Shown here: piece by piece, positions 1 to 9,275 of the stretch | How positions within the stretch are numbered: the stretch's first letter is position 1 | How the letters are laid out: each line of letters opens with the position of its first letter | Assembly (NCBI GenBank): GCA_022827095.1 | Contig: JAJDTP010000021.1 | Span: 1 to 64,000 of the forward strand | Origin: Dehalococcoidia bacterium | GTDB lineage: Bacteria; Chloroflexota; Dehalococcoidia; Lucifugimonadales; UBA3495 | DNA length: 64,000 nt | Direction: 5' to 3' | Program-made: the position numbers and the translations under genes | The notes under the pieces: generated by a model | What the model saw: only the letters and a program-made list of their open reading frames with translations | What the model was told of the DNA's origin: nothing | The model's database searches: none

Positions 1-801
1 GAAGTCGCCCCGGGACACGCCGCCGTCGCCGTTGATCGCCTCGGTGAAGTAGTCGAACGTGCCCGAGTCAACGCCCGGCGCGTACATCTTGATCTCTTCC
101 GCCGGCCAGTCCGCGTTCACCTGGTTCCAGTGGGTCACCACACCCTCTGACTCCGGGCTCCAGATCCTGTTCAGCTGCTCGACGGTCAGGCAGTCGACAA
201 AGTCGTTGGCCGGGTTCACCACCACCGACAATCCGTCGATGGCCACCGGCAGCTCGATGTACTCGATGCCAGCCGCTGCACACAGGTCCACTTCCTTCTG
301 CTTGATGGGCCGGGACGCGTCGGAGATCACTGTCTCGTTGGCGCAGAACTTCTTGAACCCTCCGCCGGTGCCGGAGATGCCAACCACCACGCGAACGTTG
401 TCGCCGGTCAGCCCGCCGAAGTGCTCGGCAACCGCTTCCGTGATCGGGAACACGGTGGACGAACCGTCTATCGGTATGTCGCCGGACAGACTGGCATATA
501 TGCTGGGGTCAGTCGCCTTTTCCGGCTGGCCGGCAGTGGTGGCGGTAGTGCCGGTAGCAGTGGAGCCGCTGGTCGTGGACGCCGCGGCGCTGCCGGTCGA
601 AGTGGTCCCGGATGCTGGCGGGTTGCTCGAGGTAGTGGCAGCAGCGGGCGAACCGGCGCCGGAGCCGTCGGGAACGCTGGGCGCCTGATCCGCGGCGCTA
701 CAGGCGGCGCCCATGAGAACGGCGGCGCAGCCCAATGCGGCAACGGTCAGCAGCAACCGAAATGGAATTTGCTTCAGAGTATCCATCGTGGCGGAACTCA
801 T
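1..801 (-). CDS. pstS: phosphate ABC transporter substrate-binding lipoprotein (PstS-like), 3' end beyond window
   Basis: Minus-strand reading gives a signal/lipobox (..[15 protein letters not shown]), a Ser/Thr/Ala-rich linker, then [55 protein letters not shown] upstream of the ATG at 801. Confidence 0.85.
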   Translation of the reverse strand, partial: MSSATMDTLKQIPFRLLLTVAALGCAAVLMGAACSAADQAPSVPDGSGAGSPAAATTSSNPPASGTTSTGSAAASTTSGSTATGTTATTAGQPEKATDPSIYASLSGDIPIDGSSTVFPITEAVAEHFGGLTGDNVRVVVGISGTGGGFKKFCANETVISDASRPIKQKEVDLCAAAGIEYIELPVAIDGLSVVVNPANDFVDCLTVEQLNRIWSPESEGVVTHWNQVNADWPAEEIKMYAPGVDSGTFDYFTEAINGDGGVSRGDF

Positions 802-973
802 TAATCCTCCTGCAAATGGAAGGTGGGTCGGTTTTCCTGTGGATTGGGGAAATTGGCGTTGGCAAATCGCGGCCACCAGGGGCCGAACGCCGGAGTGTTC
901 AATAGGCATCCCTCCTGATGTTCTCTTCCAGATCACAATGCGCCGGCGGAGCCAGCCTCGCGGTTGGAACGGC

Positions 974-1003
974 AAAAAAATAGCGAAATCGAACGATTTC
1001 GCT
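974..1003 (-). terminator. rho-independent terminator on the minus strand
   Basis: AGCGAAATCG-AA-CGATTTCGCT perfect 10-bp arms with A7 on the + strand (T7 on the transcript side). Confidence 0.6.
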
Positions 1004-1112
1004 GGAAATGATTGAGAGCGAAGCCCGCCGCTCCCATAAGCGCGGCAGGTGCGATTGGCGGTTCGCTCCCGTGGACTGGGTGTCGCGGCTCGGCAGCCCG
1101 GACTGTAGCGGG

Positions 1113-1142
1113 CCAAAAAATAACGGGGGACGAATCCCCCGT
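1113..1142 (-). terminator. rho-independent terminator downstream of the M24 peptidase
   Basis: ACGGGGGA-CGAA-TCCCCCGT hairpin followed on the minus strand by TTATTTTTTGG. Confidence 0.65.
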
Positions 1143-1313
1143 GGTATCAAAAACCGAAGTTTCGCTAGGTTCGATCGCGGCAGGCGACACGATAACCGCC
1201 GCCGCGTCCACCGCAGCAGGTGCGGCGGGCAGCGGTCCATCTTTTGGCAATTTCATCACAACTGGGTCCGAAAACAACGACGTGGCAAAGATCCCATCAC
1301 GGACAAACAGTTC

Positions 1314-2645
1314 TCAGCGGGAGTCCAGCACGATCGACTCGAGCTCGTCCGGGTCTTTGGGAATGGCTTGCGAGAGAACCCGGCAGCCGTCTTCCGTAAC
1401 CAGGACATCGTCCTCGATGCGGATACCGATTCCGCGATAGATATCCGGCGCCTGCTTCGCCTGGGGACCAAAATAGAGCCCGGGCTCGATGGTCAGGACC
1501 ATGCCAGGCCGCAAGCGCACCTGGCCGCGATCATCCCTATAGGGGCCGGAATCGTGCACGTCCAATCCCAGCCAATGGGACGTCGCGTGCATGTAGTAGT
1601 CCCGGTACGACTGTTCTTCCATGATGCCGTCTACGCTTCCCGACATCACGCCCAAATCAATCAGGCCCTGGACCAATGCCCTGGCGGCCACCCGGTGCAC
1701 GTCATCGAAACCAGCGCCGGGCTTCACTGCAGCAATGGCCTGCCGTTGGGACTCCAGGGTCACATCGTAAACCGCTCGCTGTGGAGCGGTGAACTTCCCG
1801 GAGACCGGCCAGGTGCGCGTGACATCAGCCGTGTAATAGCCGTATTCAGCCCCGGCGTCGATCAGCAACAGATCTTCGGGGCCAAGGGCGTCCCGATTTC
1901 GAATGTAATGGAGGACACACGCGTTTGCCCCACCGGCCACGATGGAAGGATAGCCGTTTCGCGGCGAACCCAGCTGCCGGAATGGACGCTCAAGGGCGGC
2001 CTGGACCTCGTATTCGTGAACCCCCGGCGCGGCCGTCCGCATGGCCGCATCGAAACCGTAGGCGGTGATGTCGATTGCGCGCTGCATCAACGCGATTTCA
2101 TCGTCGGTCTTGACCTGGCGCATCAAGTCGATCGTAGACGTAGGGTCTTCGATGCGTCGAATGGGCTTCGCGCCTCTCTGAGCCATGGCGCGCCGCCGCT
2201 TGACCAGGTCTGACATGATCCCGTCCACCCGATCGTCGCTCCCCAACGCATAATGAATAGTGTCGTAGTCTGCGAGCAGCTTGGGCAGTTGACTGTCCAA
2301 CTGATCTATGGGATAGGCAGCGTTGGCGCCCAGGGACCCGACGGCGCCCTGCACGCCCGCACGGTGGCCCACCCAGATTTCGAAGGTGGGGTCATAAGGA
2401 CGTACGAAAAGGGTATACGGAGTATCGGAGCCCGGACGCAGCACCGCCACCGCATCGGGTTCATCAAACCCGGTCAGATACCAGAAGGTGGAGGGTTGGC
2501 GGTACTCGTGGTCGACATCGCTATTGCGAGCCGCCTCGTGGCCCGCGGCCAGTACAATTGCGCCGCTTGAGAGAGCTGCCATCAGCCGCCTTCGGCGCCC
2601 GTTGAATTCCTGGGGTTTGGTTGCGATCGCTTGGGCTTGCATCAA
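1314..2645 (-). CDS. pepP: Xaa-Pro aminopeptidase (M24 family)
   Basis: 443 aa; HEYRQPSTFWYLTGFDEPDAVAVL, LLIDAGAEYGYYTADVTRTWPVSG, HATSHWLGLDVHD, TIEPGLYF motifs. Confidence 0.9.
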   Translation of the reverse strand: MMQAQAIATKPQEFNGRRRRLMAALSSGAIVLAAGHEAARNSDVDHEYRQPSTFWYLTGFDEPDAVAVLRPGSDTPYTLFVRPYDPTFEIWVGHRAGVQGAVGSLGANAAYPIDQLDSQLPKLLADYDTIHYALGSDDRVDGIMSDLVKRRRAMAQRGAKPIRRIEDPTSTIDLMRQVKTDDEIALMQRAIDITAYGFDAAMRTAAPGVHEYEVQAALERPFRQLGSPRNGYPSIVAGGANACVLHYIRNRDALGPEDLLLIDAGAEYGYYTADVTRTWPVSGKFTAPQRAVYDVTLESQRQAIAAVKPGAGFDDVHRVAARALVQGLIDLGVMSGSVDGIMEEQSYRDYYMHATSHWLGLDVHDSGPYRDDRGQVRLRPGMVLTIEPGLYFGPQAKQAPDIYRGIGIRIEDDVLVTEDGCRVLSQAIPKDPDELESIVLDSR

Positions 2646-2883
2646 GGTAGAGGCTCGCTGCCAGAGGCCGTGATCGGCGGAAAGATTTCGTTTCGGCCGG
2701 CGAGATTGTATCAGACAATGACCGGACGCTCAACGTCAGCCCCGGCGGGCTCTGGTCCGGCGGCGGGCGCCGAGACCGGCAAGCTCGCCGTCGTGGCCGC
2801 CATCAACATCGTCGCCGATTGTGGGGCGGTCGCAGGCGGCAACGGGGGAGTGTCGCATCGCTGCGGCCTGCCGACGCAGACCT

Positions 2884-3822
2884 TCATGCTCTTTCATCAC
2901 GGCCCTGGCCTGAAAGCAGGGCATCGCGCGGTTCGGCGGCGCCGGGCGGCGGGGTGAGCCCTCCCGCTAGCCCTCCCGACCGGTCCCGTCGGAGCCAGGA
3001 CACTAAAAAGCCGCGGCGCGGCGACAGCCCGGCCACCAAAAGGAGCAGTCCGACGGATACCACCACGATGGTGGGCCCGGTCGGCAGATCGAAGTAAAAG
3101 GAGCAGTACAAACCGACAACCACCGCGAGCAGGGAGCAGGCAATGCTGGCCGCCATGATCGACGACAGCCGCCGGGCCAACAGGGTACCCGTGACCGACG
3201 GCACCACGAGCAGAGACATGACCATGACGTTGCCCACCGTTTTTATGGCCGCGACCGTCGTCAACGCCACCAGCAGGGGCAGCAGGTATTCGAGGAACCG
3301 CACCGGCACGCCGGCGGCTTCCGCTACCTCGGAGTCATACGTGGTGAACACCAGTTCCTTGTAGAAGACCCACACCACCGCCATGACGCCTACCGCCAGC
3401 ACCCCGACGTTCAGGACGTCAAGCCAGGAAGCCCCCAGGACGTTGCCAAACAGTATCCCCAGCAGATCTCCGGCGAGGCTGGCCAGCGAGTTGATGATGA
3501 TGACCCCTACGGCAAAACCACCGGCGAACATCACGCCGATGATGGCGTCGATGCGGATGCCGGTGCGATGTGACAGGGTCGAAATCACCAGCGACGCGGG
3601 AACCGCCCAGATAAGTGCTCCCAGGAATATGTTGGCGCCGAATACGAACGCCACCGCCATGCCGGTCAGTGACGAATGGGCGATCGCGTCGCCCATGAAA
3701 GCCATACCGCGCAGGACGACGAATGTGCCGACGATGCCGCAGGCGGTCGCGGCCAGTGCGGACACCAGCAGCGCGCGCTGCATGAATCCATACTGCATCG
3801 GCTCGATGATCAGATCGAGCAC
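2884..3822 (-). CDS. metal ion (Zn/Mn) ABC transporter permease, ZnuB/MntB family
   Basis: MLDLIIEPMQYGFMQRALLVSALAATACGIVGTFVVLRGMAFMGDAIAHSSL.. typical of the family; GTG start proposed at 3822 within the longer ORF. Confidence 0.85.
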   Translation of the reverse strand: MLDLIIEPMQYGFMQRALLVSALAATACGIVGTFVVLRGMAFMGDAIAHSSLTGMAVAFVFGANIFLGALIWAVPASLVISTLSHRTGIRIDAIIGVMFAGGFAVGVIIINSLASLAGDLLGILFGNVLGASWLDVLNVGVLAVGVMAVVWVFYKELVFTTYDSEVAEAAGVPVRFLEYLLPLLVALTTVAAIKTVGNVMVMSLLVVPSVTGTLLARRLSSIMAASIACSLLAVVVGLYCSFYFDLPTGPTIVVVSVGLLLLVAGLSPRRGFLVSWLRRDRSGGLAGGLTPPPGAAEPRDALLSGQGRDERA

Positions 3823-3906
3823 AGAGACCTCCGGTAGGCCGGCCGGGCCGGCTTCGTCTGGCAACCGCGGCGACGCGATCCCAGATCAGATTGATGAATG
3901 CGTTGT

Positions 3907-4659
3907 TTACAGTTTGCCGGCGGTCCGCAGCTGATGGCGCACCTTTCCTACGCCGCCAAACTTGAGCCTCAGCAGCCCTTTGACGTCCTCCCAGGCGGTC
4001 CGGATGATGCGGACACGGGTGTCGGGGTCGTCGGTCCAGCGCACCGGAATCTCCCGGATGCGAAATCCGCACTTTTGGGCGAGGATCAGCAATTCTGAAT
4101 CGAAGAACCATCCATTGTCCAAAACCAGCGGCGCCAAATCGTGAGCAACCCTCCGGCTGACCGCTTTGAAACCGCATTGAGCGTCGCGAAACGGGGTGAA
4201 AAACATGGACCGAAACAGCAGGCTGTACCCGCGAGAAGTTATCTCGCGTTTCAGGGTTCGGCCAACGACGCGTGAGTCGGGCAGCAAGCGAGAGCCGATC
4301 GCGACGTGGTACCCCTCATCGGCAACTGCCGACACGACCTCGGGCAGGTGTACCAAGTCTGTGGAGAGGTCGACATCCATGTAAACCATGACGTCCGCGC
4401 TGCTCTCGGTCCAGGCCCGGCGCAACGCCCGGCCCCGTCCGCGCTCGGTGAGGCTGATGTACCGCACCTCTGCGAACCGGTCGGCGAGGTCCGCCGCGGC
4501 CTCGAGAGTGCCGTCGGTAGAACCATTGTCGGCAACCACTATGTTCCAGTCGTATTCATCCATGTTGGATGACATAAATTGGTGAAGCCGACACACGCTC
4601 CCGGGAAGTGCGCGTTCTTCGTTCAGGCACGGTATGATCACATCGAGGCTGGTTCGCAT
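3907..4659 (-). CDS. glycosyltransferase family 2
   Basis: DVIIPCLNEERALPGS, VVADNGSTDGTLE, VYMDVDLSTDLVHLP; start placed at MRTSLDV. Confidence 0.85.
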   Translation of the reverse strand: MRTSLDVIIPCLNEERALPGSVCRLHQFMSSNMDEYDWNIVVADNGSTDGTLEAAADLADRFAEVRYISLTERGRGRALRRAWTESSADVMVYMDVDLSTDLVHLPEVVSAVADEGYHVAIGSRLLPDSRVVGRTLKREITSRGYSLLFRSMFFTPFRDAQCGFKAVSRRVAHDLAPLVLDNGWFFDSELLILAQKCGFRIREIPVRWTDDPDTRVRIIRTAWEDVKGLLRLKFGGVGKVRHQLRTAGKL

Positions 4660-4740
4660 AATTGAGACATTATAGCAACAAGCAACCGCAGGATAGCGCC
4701 GGGGGCGCGAGACCTTCGCCCCGTCTCGCGCTCGCGGCGC

Positions 4741-4768
4741 CGATTTGTCCCACGTGTGGGACAAATCG
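4741..4768. promoter_or_regulatory. 28-nt near-perfect palindrome between divergent glycosyltransferase and korA
   Basis: CGATTTGTCCCAC-GT-GTGGGACAAATCG, 13-bp perfect arms. Confidence 0.5.
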
Positions 4769-4801
4769 TGGAACGCCGACAACGCAGGCAGACGCGCAAA
4801 A

Positions 4802-4831
4802 TTGACAACTATCGAAGCCCGGTGCTATATT
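4802..4831 (+). promoter_or_regulatory. sigma70-like promoter for korAB
   Basis: TTGACA - 18 nt - (TGC)TATATT, extended -10. Confidence 0.6.
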
Positions 4832-5048
4832 CCGTGCGATTAACAGACGGCGTTATCGTGTTCGCGATTAACGATGTCGAATGCGGCACGACGAGTTTGT
4901 GGCCCAAATTTTCGGTGACAGCCAATAGCGCCTCCCGCACGCACGTGGGCAGGTGTTTTTTTGACTGCGTTCCGAAATGTGTGAATCCCTTAGCGGATTA
5001 AGCCGGCCCTGTTTTCGCCGATAACGGCCGTTTCGGAGGAACCTCCAG

Positions 5049-6758
5049 ATGCTAATGAACGACTTCGTCGTCAGGTTCGCCGGTGAAGGTGGGCAGGGCG
5101 TCGTTACTTCGGCCGAAGGACTGGCCCAGGCGTCGACGCAGGTCGGGTATCATGCCCTGACCTACGCGACCTTCCCATCGCAAATCCTGGGCGGGCCCAC
5201 CTGGACCCAGGCCAGGATATGTACCGAACCCATTCTCAGTTCGGGCGACCAGGTGGACGTGCTGGTCGCCTTTAACGAGGAAGCTTACGAGACCCACGCT
5301 GAAGAGGTGCGGGAAGGCGGCGTCATAATTTACAACGCCGACGACTTCACCATGACCGACCCGCGGTCCTTCGGACTGGCCGTCGACTCCCTGGCACGCT
5401 CGACCGGCAACAACCGGGCCGCCAACATGGTGGTGATCGGCGCGCTGGCTCAGTTGGTGCACATGCCCCAAGACTACCTGGAGGACTTCGTTGAAGCCAG
5501 GTTCCGCCGGGGACGGGATAACGACGACGAGATTATCTCCTCGAACATCGAGGCCATGCGGCTGGGCCGCCAGAACGCGGCGGAAAGCGGTTTCGTGTTG
5601 GGCGATCTGGCGCCGCCCAATCCCCCGGACTACCAGCAGCTCATGCTCAAGGGCAACGAGGCCATCGCTTTGGGAGCAACGCACGCCGGCGTCCAGTTCT
5701 ACGCCGGCTACCCGATCTCGCCGGCCACCACCATCCTGCTTTGGATGGAGCGCAACCTGGTGGGCGAGGACAAGTTCGCGTACCAGGTGTCATCGGAAAT
5801 CGAAGCAATCACGGCGATCCTGGGCGCAGGCTACGCCGGCAAGAAGGCCATGACCGCGACCGCAGGACCGGGCATCTCGCTGATGAGCGAGGGACTGGGC
5901 CTAGCGTGGATGGCCGAAATCCCGCTGGTGGTGGTCGACGTTCAGCGCGGCGGACCGGCCACCGGCCTGCCCACCACGACCGAGCAGTCGGACCTCATGG
6001 GATGCCTCTTCCCAGCGCACGGGGACGTCCGGATGCCGATTATCGCGCCCGGCTCGGTGGAAGAGTGTTTCTACGGTGCGGTGCAGGCCGTCAACTGGGC
6101 CGAACGCTACCAGGGCCCGGTGATCCTGATGAGCGAAATGTCCATGGCCGAACGGGTGCAGAACATCCCCCGTCCCGACCTGAGCAAGGTTGCGGTGGAA
6201 GAACGGCTGACCTACGAAGGCGGCAACGGTTACCACCGTTATTCGGGCCACGAGCTATCGCCGATGCCGCTGCCGGGCGGACCGGGCTCCTACGTGGCCA
6301 ACGGCAGCGAACACGACGAGATGGGCGACACCACCCACCTGCCCAGCCGGCACATCCAGATGACCGAGCGCCGGTTCAGCAAGCTGAGGCTCCTTGAAGA
6401 AAACCACTACGAGAGCGACAACACCCAGGCCAAGATTGCGTTGATGCCGTGGGGCGGGTCCAAGGGGCCGGTGCGAGAGGCATACGACGCGCTCCGGGAA
6501 GAAGGCGTTGACATCGGCTGGTATTACACGATGTTCCTGCACCCGATCCCGCCCAAACTGCGCGACGAGCTTCGAGCCAAGGAGTTGGTGATCGTTCCCG
6601 AGCTGAACTACCAGGGACAGTGGGCCAACATCCTGCGGTTCCACCGCGTCGCATCGACGCCGATCACGCAATACACTGGGCTGCCCTTCAAGGTCAGCGA
6701 GTTGGTGACGCGGGTCAAAGAGATCATGGCAGAACACATGGAGGAAGCACGGGCATGA
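5049..6758 (+). CDS. korA: 2-oxoacid:acceptor oxidoreductase subunit alpha (gamma-alpha fusion; 2-oxoglutarate:ferredoxin type)
   Basis: 569 aa; N-terminal gamma domain RFAGEGGQGVVTSAEGLAQA then LMLKGNEAIALGATHAGVQFYAGYPISPATTILLWME. Confidence 0.9.
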   Translation: MLMNDFVVRFAGEGGQGVVTSAEGLAQASTQVGYHALTYATFPSQILGGPTWTQARICTEPILSSGDQVDVLVAFNEEAYETHAEEVREGGVIIYNADDFTMTDPRSFGLAVDSLARSTGNNRAANMVVIGALAQLVHMPQDYLEDFVEARFRRGRDNDDEIISSNIEAMRLGRQNAAESGFVLGDLAPPNPPDYQQLMLKGNEAIALGATHAGVQFYAGYPISPATTILLWMERNLVGEDKFAYQVSSEIEAITAILGAGYAGKKAMTATAGPGISLMSEGLGLAWMAEIPLVVVDVQRGGPATGLPTTTEQSDLMGCLFPAHGDVRMPIIAPGSVEECFYGAVQAVNWAERYQGPVILMSEMSMAERVQNIPRPDLSKVAVEERLTYEGGNGYHRYSGHELSPMPLPGGPGSYVANGSEHDEMGDTTHLPSRHIQMTERRFSKLRLLEENHYESDNTQAKIALMPWGGSKGPVREAYDALREEGVDIGWYYTMFLHPIPPKLRDELRAKELVIVPELNYQGQWANILRFHRVASTPITQYTGLPFKVSELVTRVKEIMAEHMEEARA

Positions 6759-7621
6759 GCAAGAAGAACCCGGAATACGACTTCAAATGGTGCCCCGGGT
6801 GCGGGGACTTCGGCGTGCGTCGCGCGTTGGAATTCGCCATGATCAATCGGCTGGAAGAGACCGGCCTGCCCATCGAAAACAACGTCGTCGTGGCCGGAAT
6901 TGGCTGCAGCGGCAACCTGGTTCACCTGCTGGAAGGTGAACAGCCCTATGGAATCCACGGCATCCACGGTCGCACGCTGCCCGTGGCCATGGGCGTCAAG
7001 ATGGCCCGGCCCGAACTGAACGTGATCGTTGTGGCCGGAGACGGCGACTTCCTGAGCATCGGCGGCGAGCACATCGCCCCGCAGGCGGCTCGCAACGTCA
7101 ACGTCACCGCCGTGATCATGGACAACGGGGTGTACGGTCTGACCAAGGGCCAGAGCTCGCCCACCACTGAGATGGGCGCCGTTACCAGCAGCACGCCCTT
7201 CGGCAAGGTGGAAGAGGATCTTGATCCTCTGGAGTTGTACCTCACCCTGGGCGTTTCGTTCATCGCCTCGGGTTTTTCGGGCCAGCCCCGAGTCCTGGCG
7301 CGACTGATCAACGAGGGCATGAATCACGATGGAATGTCGATGATCCATGTTCAGTCGCCCTGTGTGACCTATAACGACACCTTCCAACTGATCAAAGGCA
7401 ACGCCAAAGAAGGCATCGCACCGGCGCTGTGGGACATACCCGACGACCACGACCCGTCCAGCAAGCAAGCGGCCTACGACCTAGTTCAGCAGGGTGGGCT
7501 GCCCGTAGGTGTCATTTACAAGGATGAAAGCCGCGCGTCGCTGGAAGGCAATATGGGGTCCATCCGGGCCAAGGCCCGTGAGCGCTCCATTGATCAGTTG
7601 ATGGACGCCTACGCGTTCTAG
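6755..7621 (+). CDS. korB: 2-oxoacid:acceptor oxidoreductase subunit beta (TPP-binding)
   Basis: WCPGCGDFGVRRALEFA, VVAGDGDFLSIGGEH..NVNVTAVIMDNGVYGLTKGQSSPT; ATGA overlap with korA. Confidence 0.92.
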   Translation: MSKKNPEYDFKWCPGCGDFGVRRALEFAMINRLEETGLPIENNVVVAGIGCSGNLVHLLEGEQPYGIHGIHGRTLPVAMGVKMARPELNVIVVAGDGDFLSIGGEHIAPQAARNVNVTAVIMDNGVYGLTKGQSSPTTEMGAVTSSTPFGKVEEDLDPLELYLTLGVSFIASGFSGQPRVLARLINEGMNHDGMSMIHVQSPCVTYNDTFQLIKGNAKEGIAPALWDIPDDHDPSSKQAAYDLVQQGGLPVGVIYKDESRASLEGNMGSIRAKARERSIDQLMDAYAF

Positions 7622-7645
7622 TGACGCCACCAGATCGAAACTAAC

Positions 7646-7686
7646 AAACGAGCCCGGCGTCGTGAGGCGCCGGGTTCGTTTTGTTT
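7646..7686 (+). terminator. rho-independent terminator of korAB
   Basis: AACGAGCCCGGCG..CGCCGGGTTCGTTTTGTTT. Confidence 0.75.
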
Positions 7687-7745
7687 ATGTGCGTGTCGCG
7701 GGCGGCTGTTTCGAGTTTCCGGCCGGAGATTCGGGCAACGCCGGA

Positions 7746-8300
7746 TCAGTAGGACTGTGCCGGCGCGGCGGCCCCGGGCATTAGGTCAGGGTTCTCGGCC
7801 TGTATTGACTGGTATTTGGACGGACACTTGACCAGGATGTTGTCCGTCGCAAAGACCCCCTCGCGGCCATCGTAATGACCCTCGAGGATGATCTCCGAGT
7901 GCGGGTTGAAGAACAGGTCCGGCAGAACGCCGACGTAGCTCGCCTCCATCTGCGGGCTGCCCGGCGTAATTCCCGGTACGTCGATTTGCTTGTCGCCCAG
8001 GCTGAAGCGGGACAGCGTTGACCCATCCTCTCGTCGGAAAGTATCGGGAGCCAGTGCGCCGGCCACTCTCAGGGTCTGGCCGTCGTGAAGCTTGGGATCA
8101 TCGACGAACTCGCTGACGGTGACGAAATACAGCGTGTTCCCCGGGAAGGCTGCGTAGACCATGTAGGCCACGGCCAGGGCGATCACGCCGCCGAGGATCA
8201 ACAACCGTGTGCGGTGGTTGCTCCACGCGGATCGCTCCGTCTCTTCCTCCGGGGATGACACCGCGGCTGGAACGGGTCCGGTATATGGATCAGTCTGCAT
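7746..8300 (-). CDS. ccmE: cytochrome c maturation protein CcmE (heme chaperone), CXXXY-type
   Basis: TM segment plus OB-like domain ending GVFATDNILVKCPSKYQS; position in ccm operon. Confidence 0.85.
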   Translation of the reverse strand: MQTDPYTGPVPAAVSSPEEETERSAWSNHRTRLLILGGVIALAVAYMVYAAFPGNTLYFVTVSEFVDDPKLHDGQTLRVAGALAPDTFRREDGSTLSRFSLGDKQIDVPGITPGSPQMEASYVGVLPDLFFNPHSEIILEGHYDGREGVFATDNILVKCPSKYQSIQAENPDLMPGAAAPAQSY

Positions 8301-8344
8301 GAAAACTCAGCGTGGGGTTGGTTGTTGGCCCGATACCATTATAC

Positions 8345-8533
8345 CTACAGGGTCCGGTTCTCATCGCCGTCGCCCGGCTCCTCGGCAGATTCGATCGCTT
8401 CATGGAGGTCCTGCAAGTCCCGTTGAACCGATTGACGGCGCCACGACATGTACGCAGCGTAGATGAAGAACACCGCCCACACGACGGCGAAAGCGGCGAA
8501 CAGGTACGGGAGGTTGCTGGGTGGGACGGTCAT
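8345..8533 (-). CDS. ccmD: CcmD-like small membrane protein
   Basis: 62 aa, one TM (YLFAAFAVVWAVFFIYAAYMSWRRQSVQRDLQDL), between ccmC and ccmE. Confidence 0.7.
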   Translation of the reverse strand: MTVPPSNLPYLFAAFAVVWAVFFIYAAYMSWRRQSVQRDLQDLHEAIESAEEPGDGDENRTL

Positions 8534-8534
8534 T

Positions 8535-9269
8535 CTAATCGTAGGTTCCTTGACGGCGAATGGCGGAAACGGCGTCCTCGGCTCCCCGCAGGGCCACTCG
8601 TTCCAGCAACAGATACGAGAACAGCGCCAGCGCGGCCACCAGCGAAAAGACGAGAATCCGGGCCATGATGGGCTCCAGGGCGTCGTCGGCCGCCTCGGGC
8701 CCGATCACCTGCACGGGATGTATGGATCGCCACCACTGCACGGAATAGTACACAATCGGCACGTCGACAAACCCGATGATGCCGACGACGGCTGACCAGG
8801 CTCGTCCCTGCTGCGCCGTCGGGGCGTAGTGGCGAATCATCAGGTACGCGACGTAGATCAGCCAAAGGATCAAGGTCGTGGTGAGCCGGGGCTCCCAAGT
8901 CCACCATACGCCCCAAACCGGGCGCGCCCAGATAACTCCGGTGACCAGGGCCAGGGTGACGAACACCACGCCGACTTCTGCGGCCGCATGAGCCACGCGG
9001 TCCCACACCTCGCCTCGTCGGATGAGGTAGCCGATGCCGGCTACGGCGCACACCAGGAACCCCAGGAACGAAAGGATGGAGATGGGGACGTGGATATAGA
9101 AAATTCGCTGTATATGTCCCAACACCTGGTCGGTGGGCGCCACCACGAAAATGAGATACCCGTCGATGATGGTCAGGGCAGCCGTAGCTACCAGCAGCCA
9201 GAAACGGGGATCGCGTAGAGAGGATCGAATCGGGCTGTCGGTGGGGCCACGGCCCGCTATCGCCGCCAA
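8535..9269 (-). CDS. ccmC: cytochrome c biogenesis heme transporter CcmC
   Basis: HVPISILSFLGFLVCAVAGIGYL, GVIWARPVWGVWWTWEPRLTTTLILWLIYVAYLM (WWD-type motif). Confidence 0.9.
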   Translation of the reverse strand: MAAIAGRGPTDSPIRSSLRDPRFWLLVATAALTIIDGYLIFVVAPTDQVLGHIQRIFYIHVPISILSFLGFLVCAVAGIGYLIRRGEVWDRVAHAAAEVGVVFVTLALVTGVIWARPVWGVWWTWEPRLTTTLILWLIYVAYLMIRHYAPTAQQGRAWSAVVGIIGFVDVPIVYYSVQWWRSIHPVQVIGPEAADDALEPIMARILVFSLVAALALFSYLLLERVALRGAEDAVSAIRRQGTYD

Positions 9270-9275
9270 GTTATG

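Noticed and set aside
486-740. Low-complexity GC repeat region
   Set aside because: Explained as the Ser/Thr/Ala/Gly linker after the PstS lipobox
1008-2213. 401-aa plus-strand ORF
   Set aside because: Antisense to the well-supported Xaa-Pro aminopeptidase; GC-rich shadow ORF with no recognisable domain
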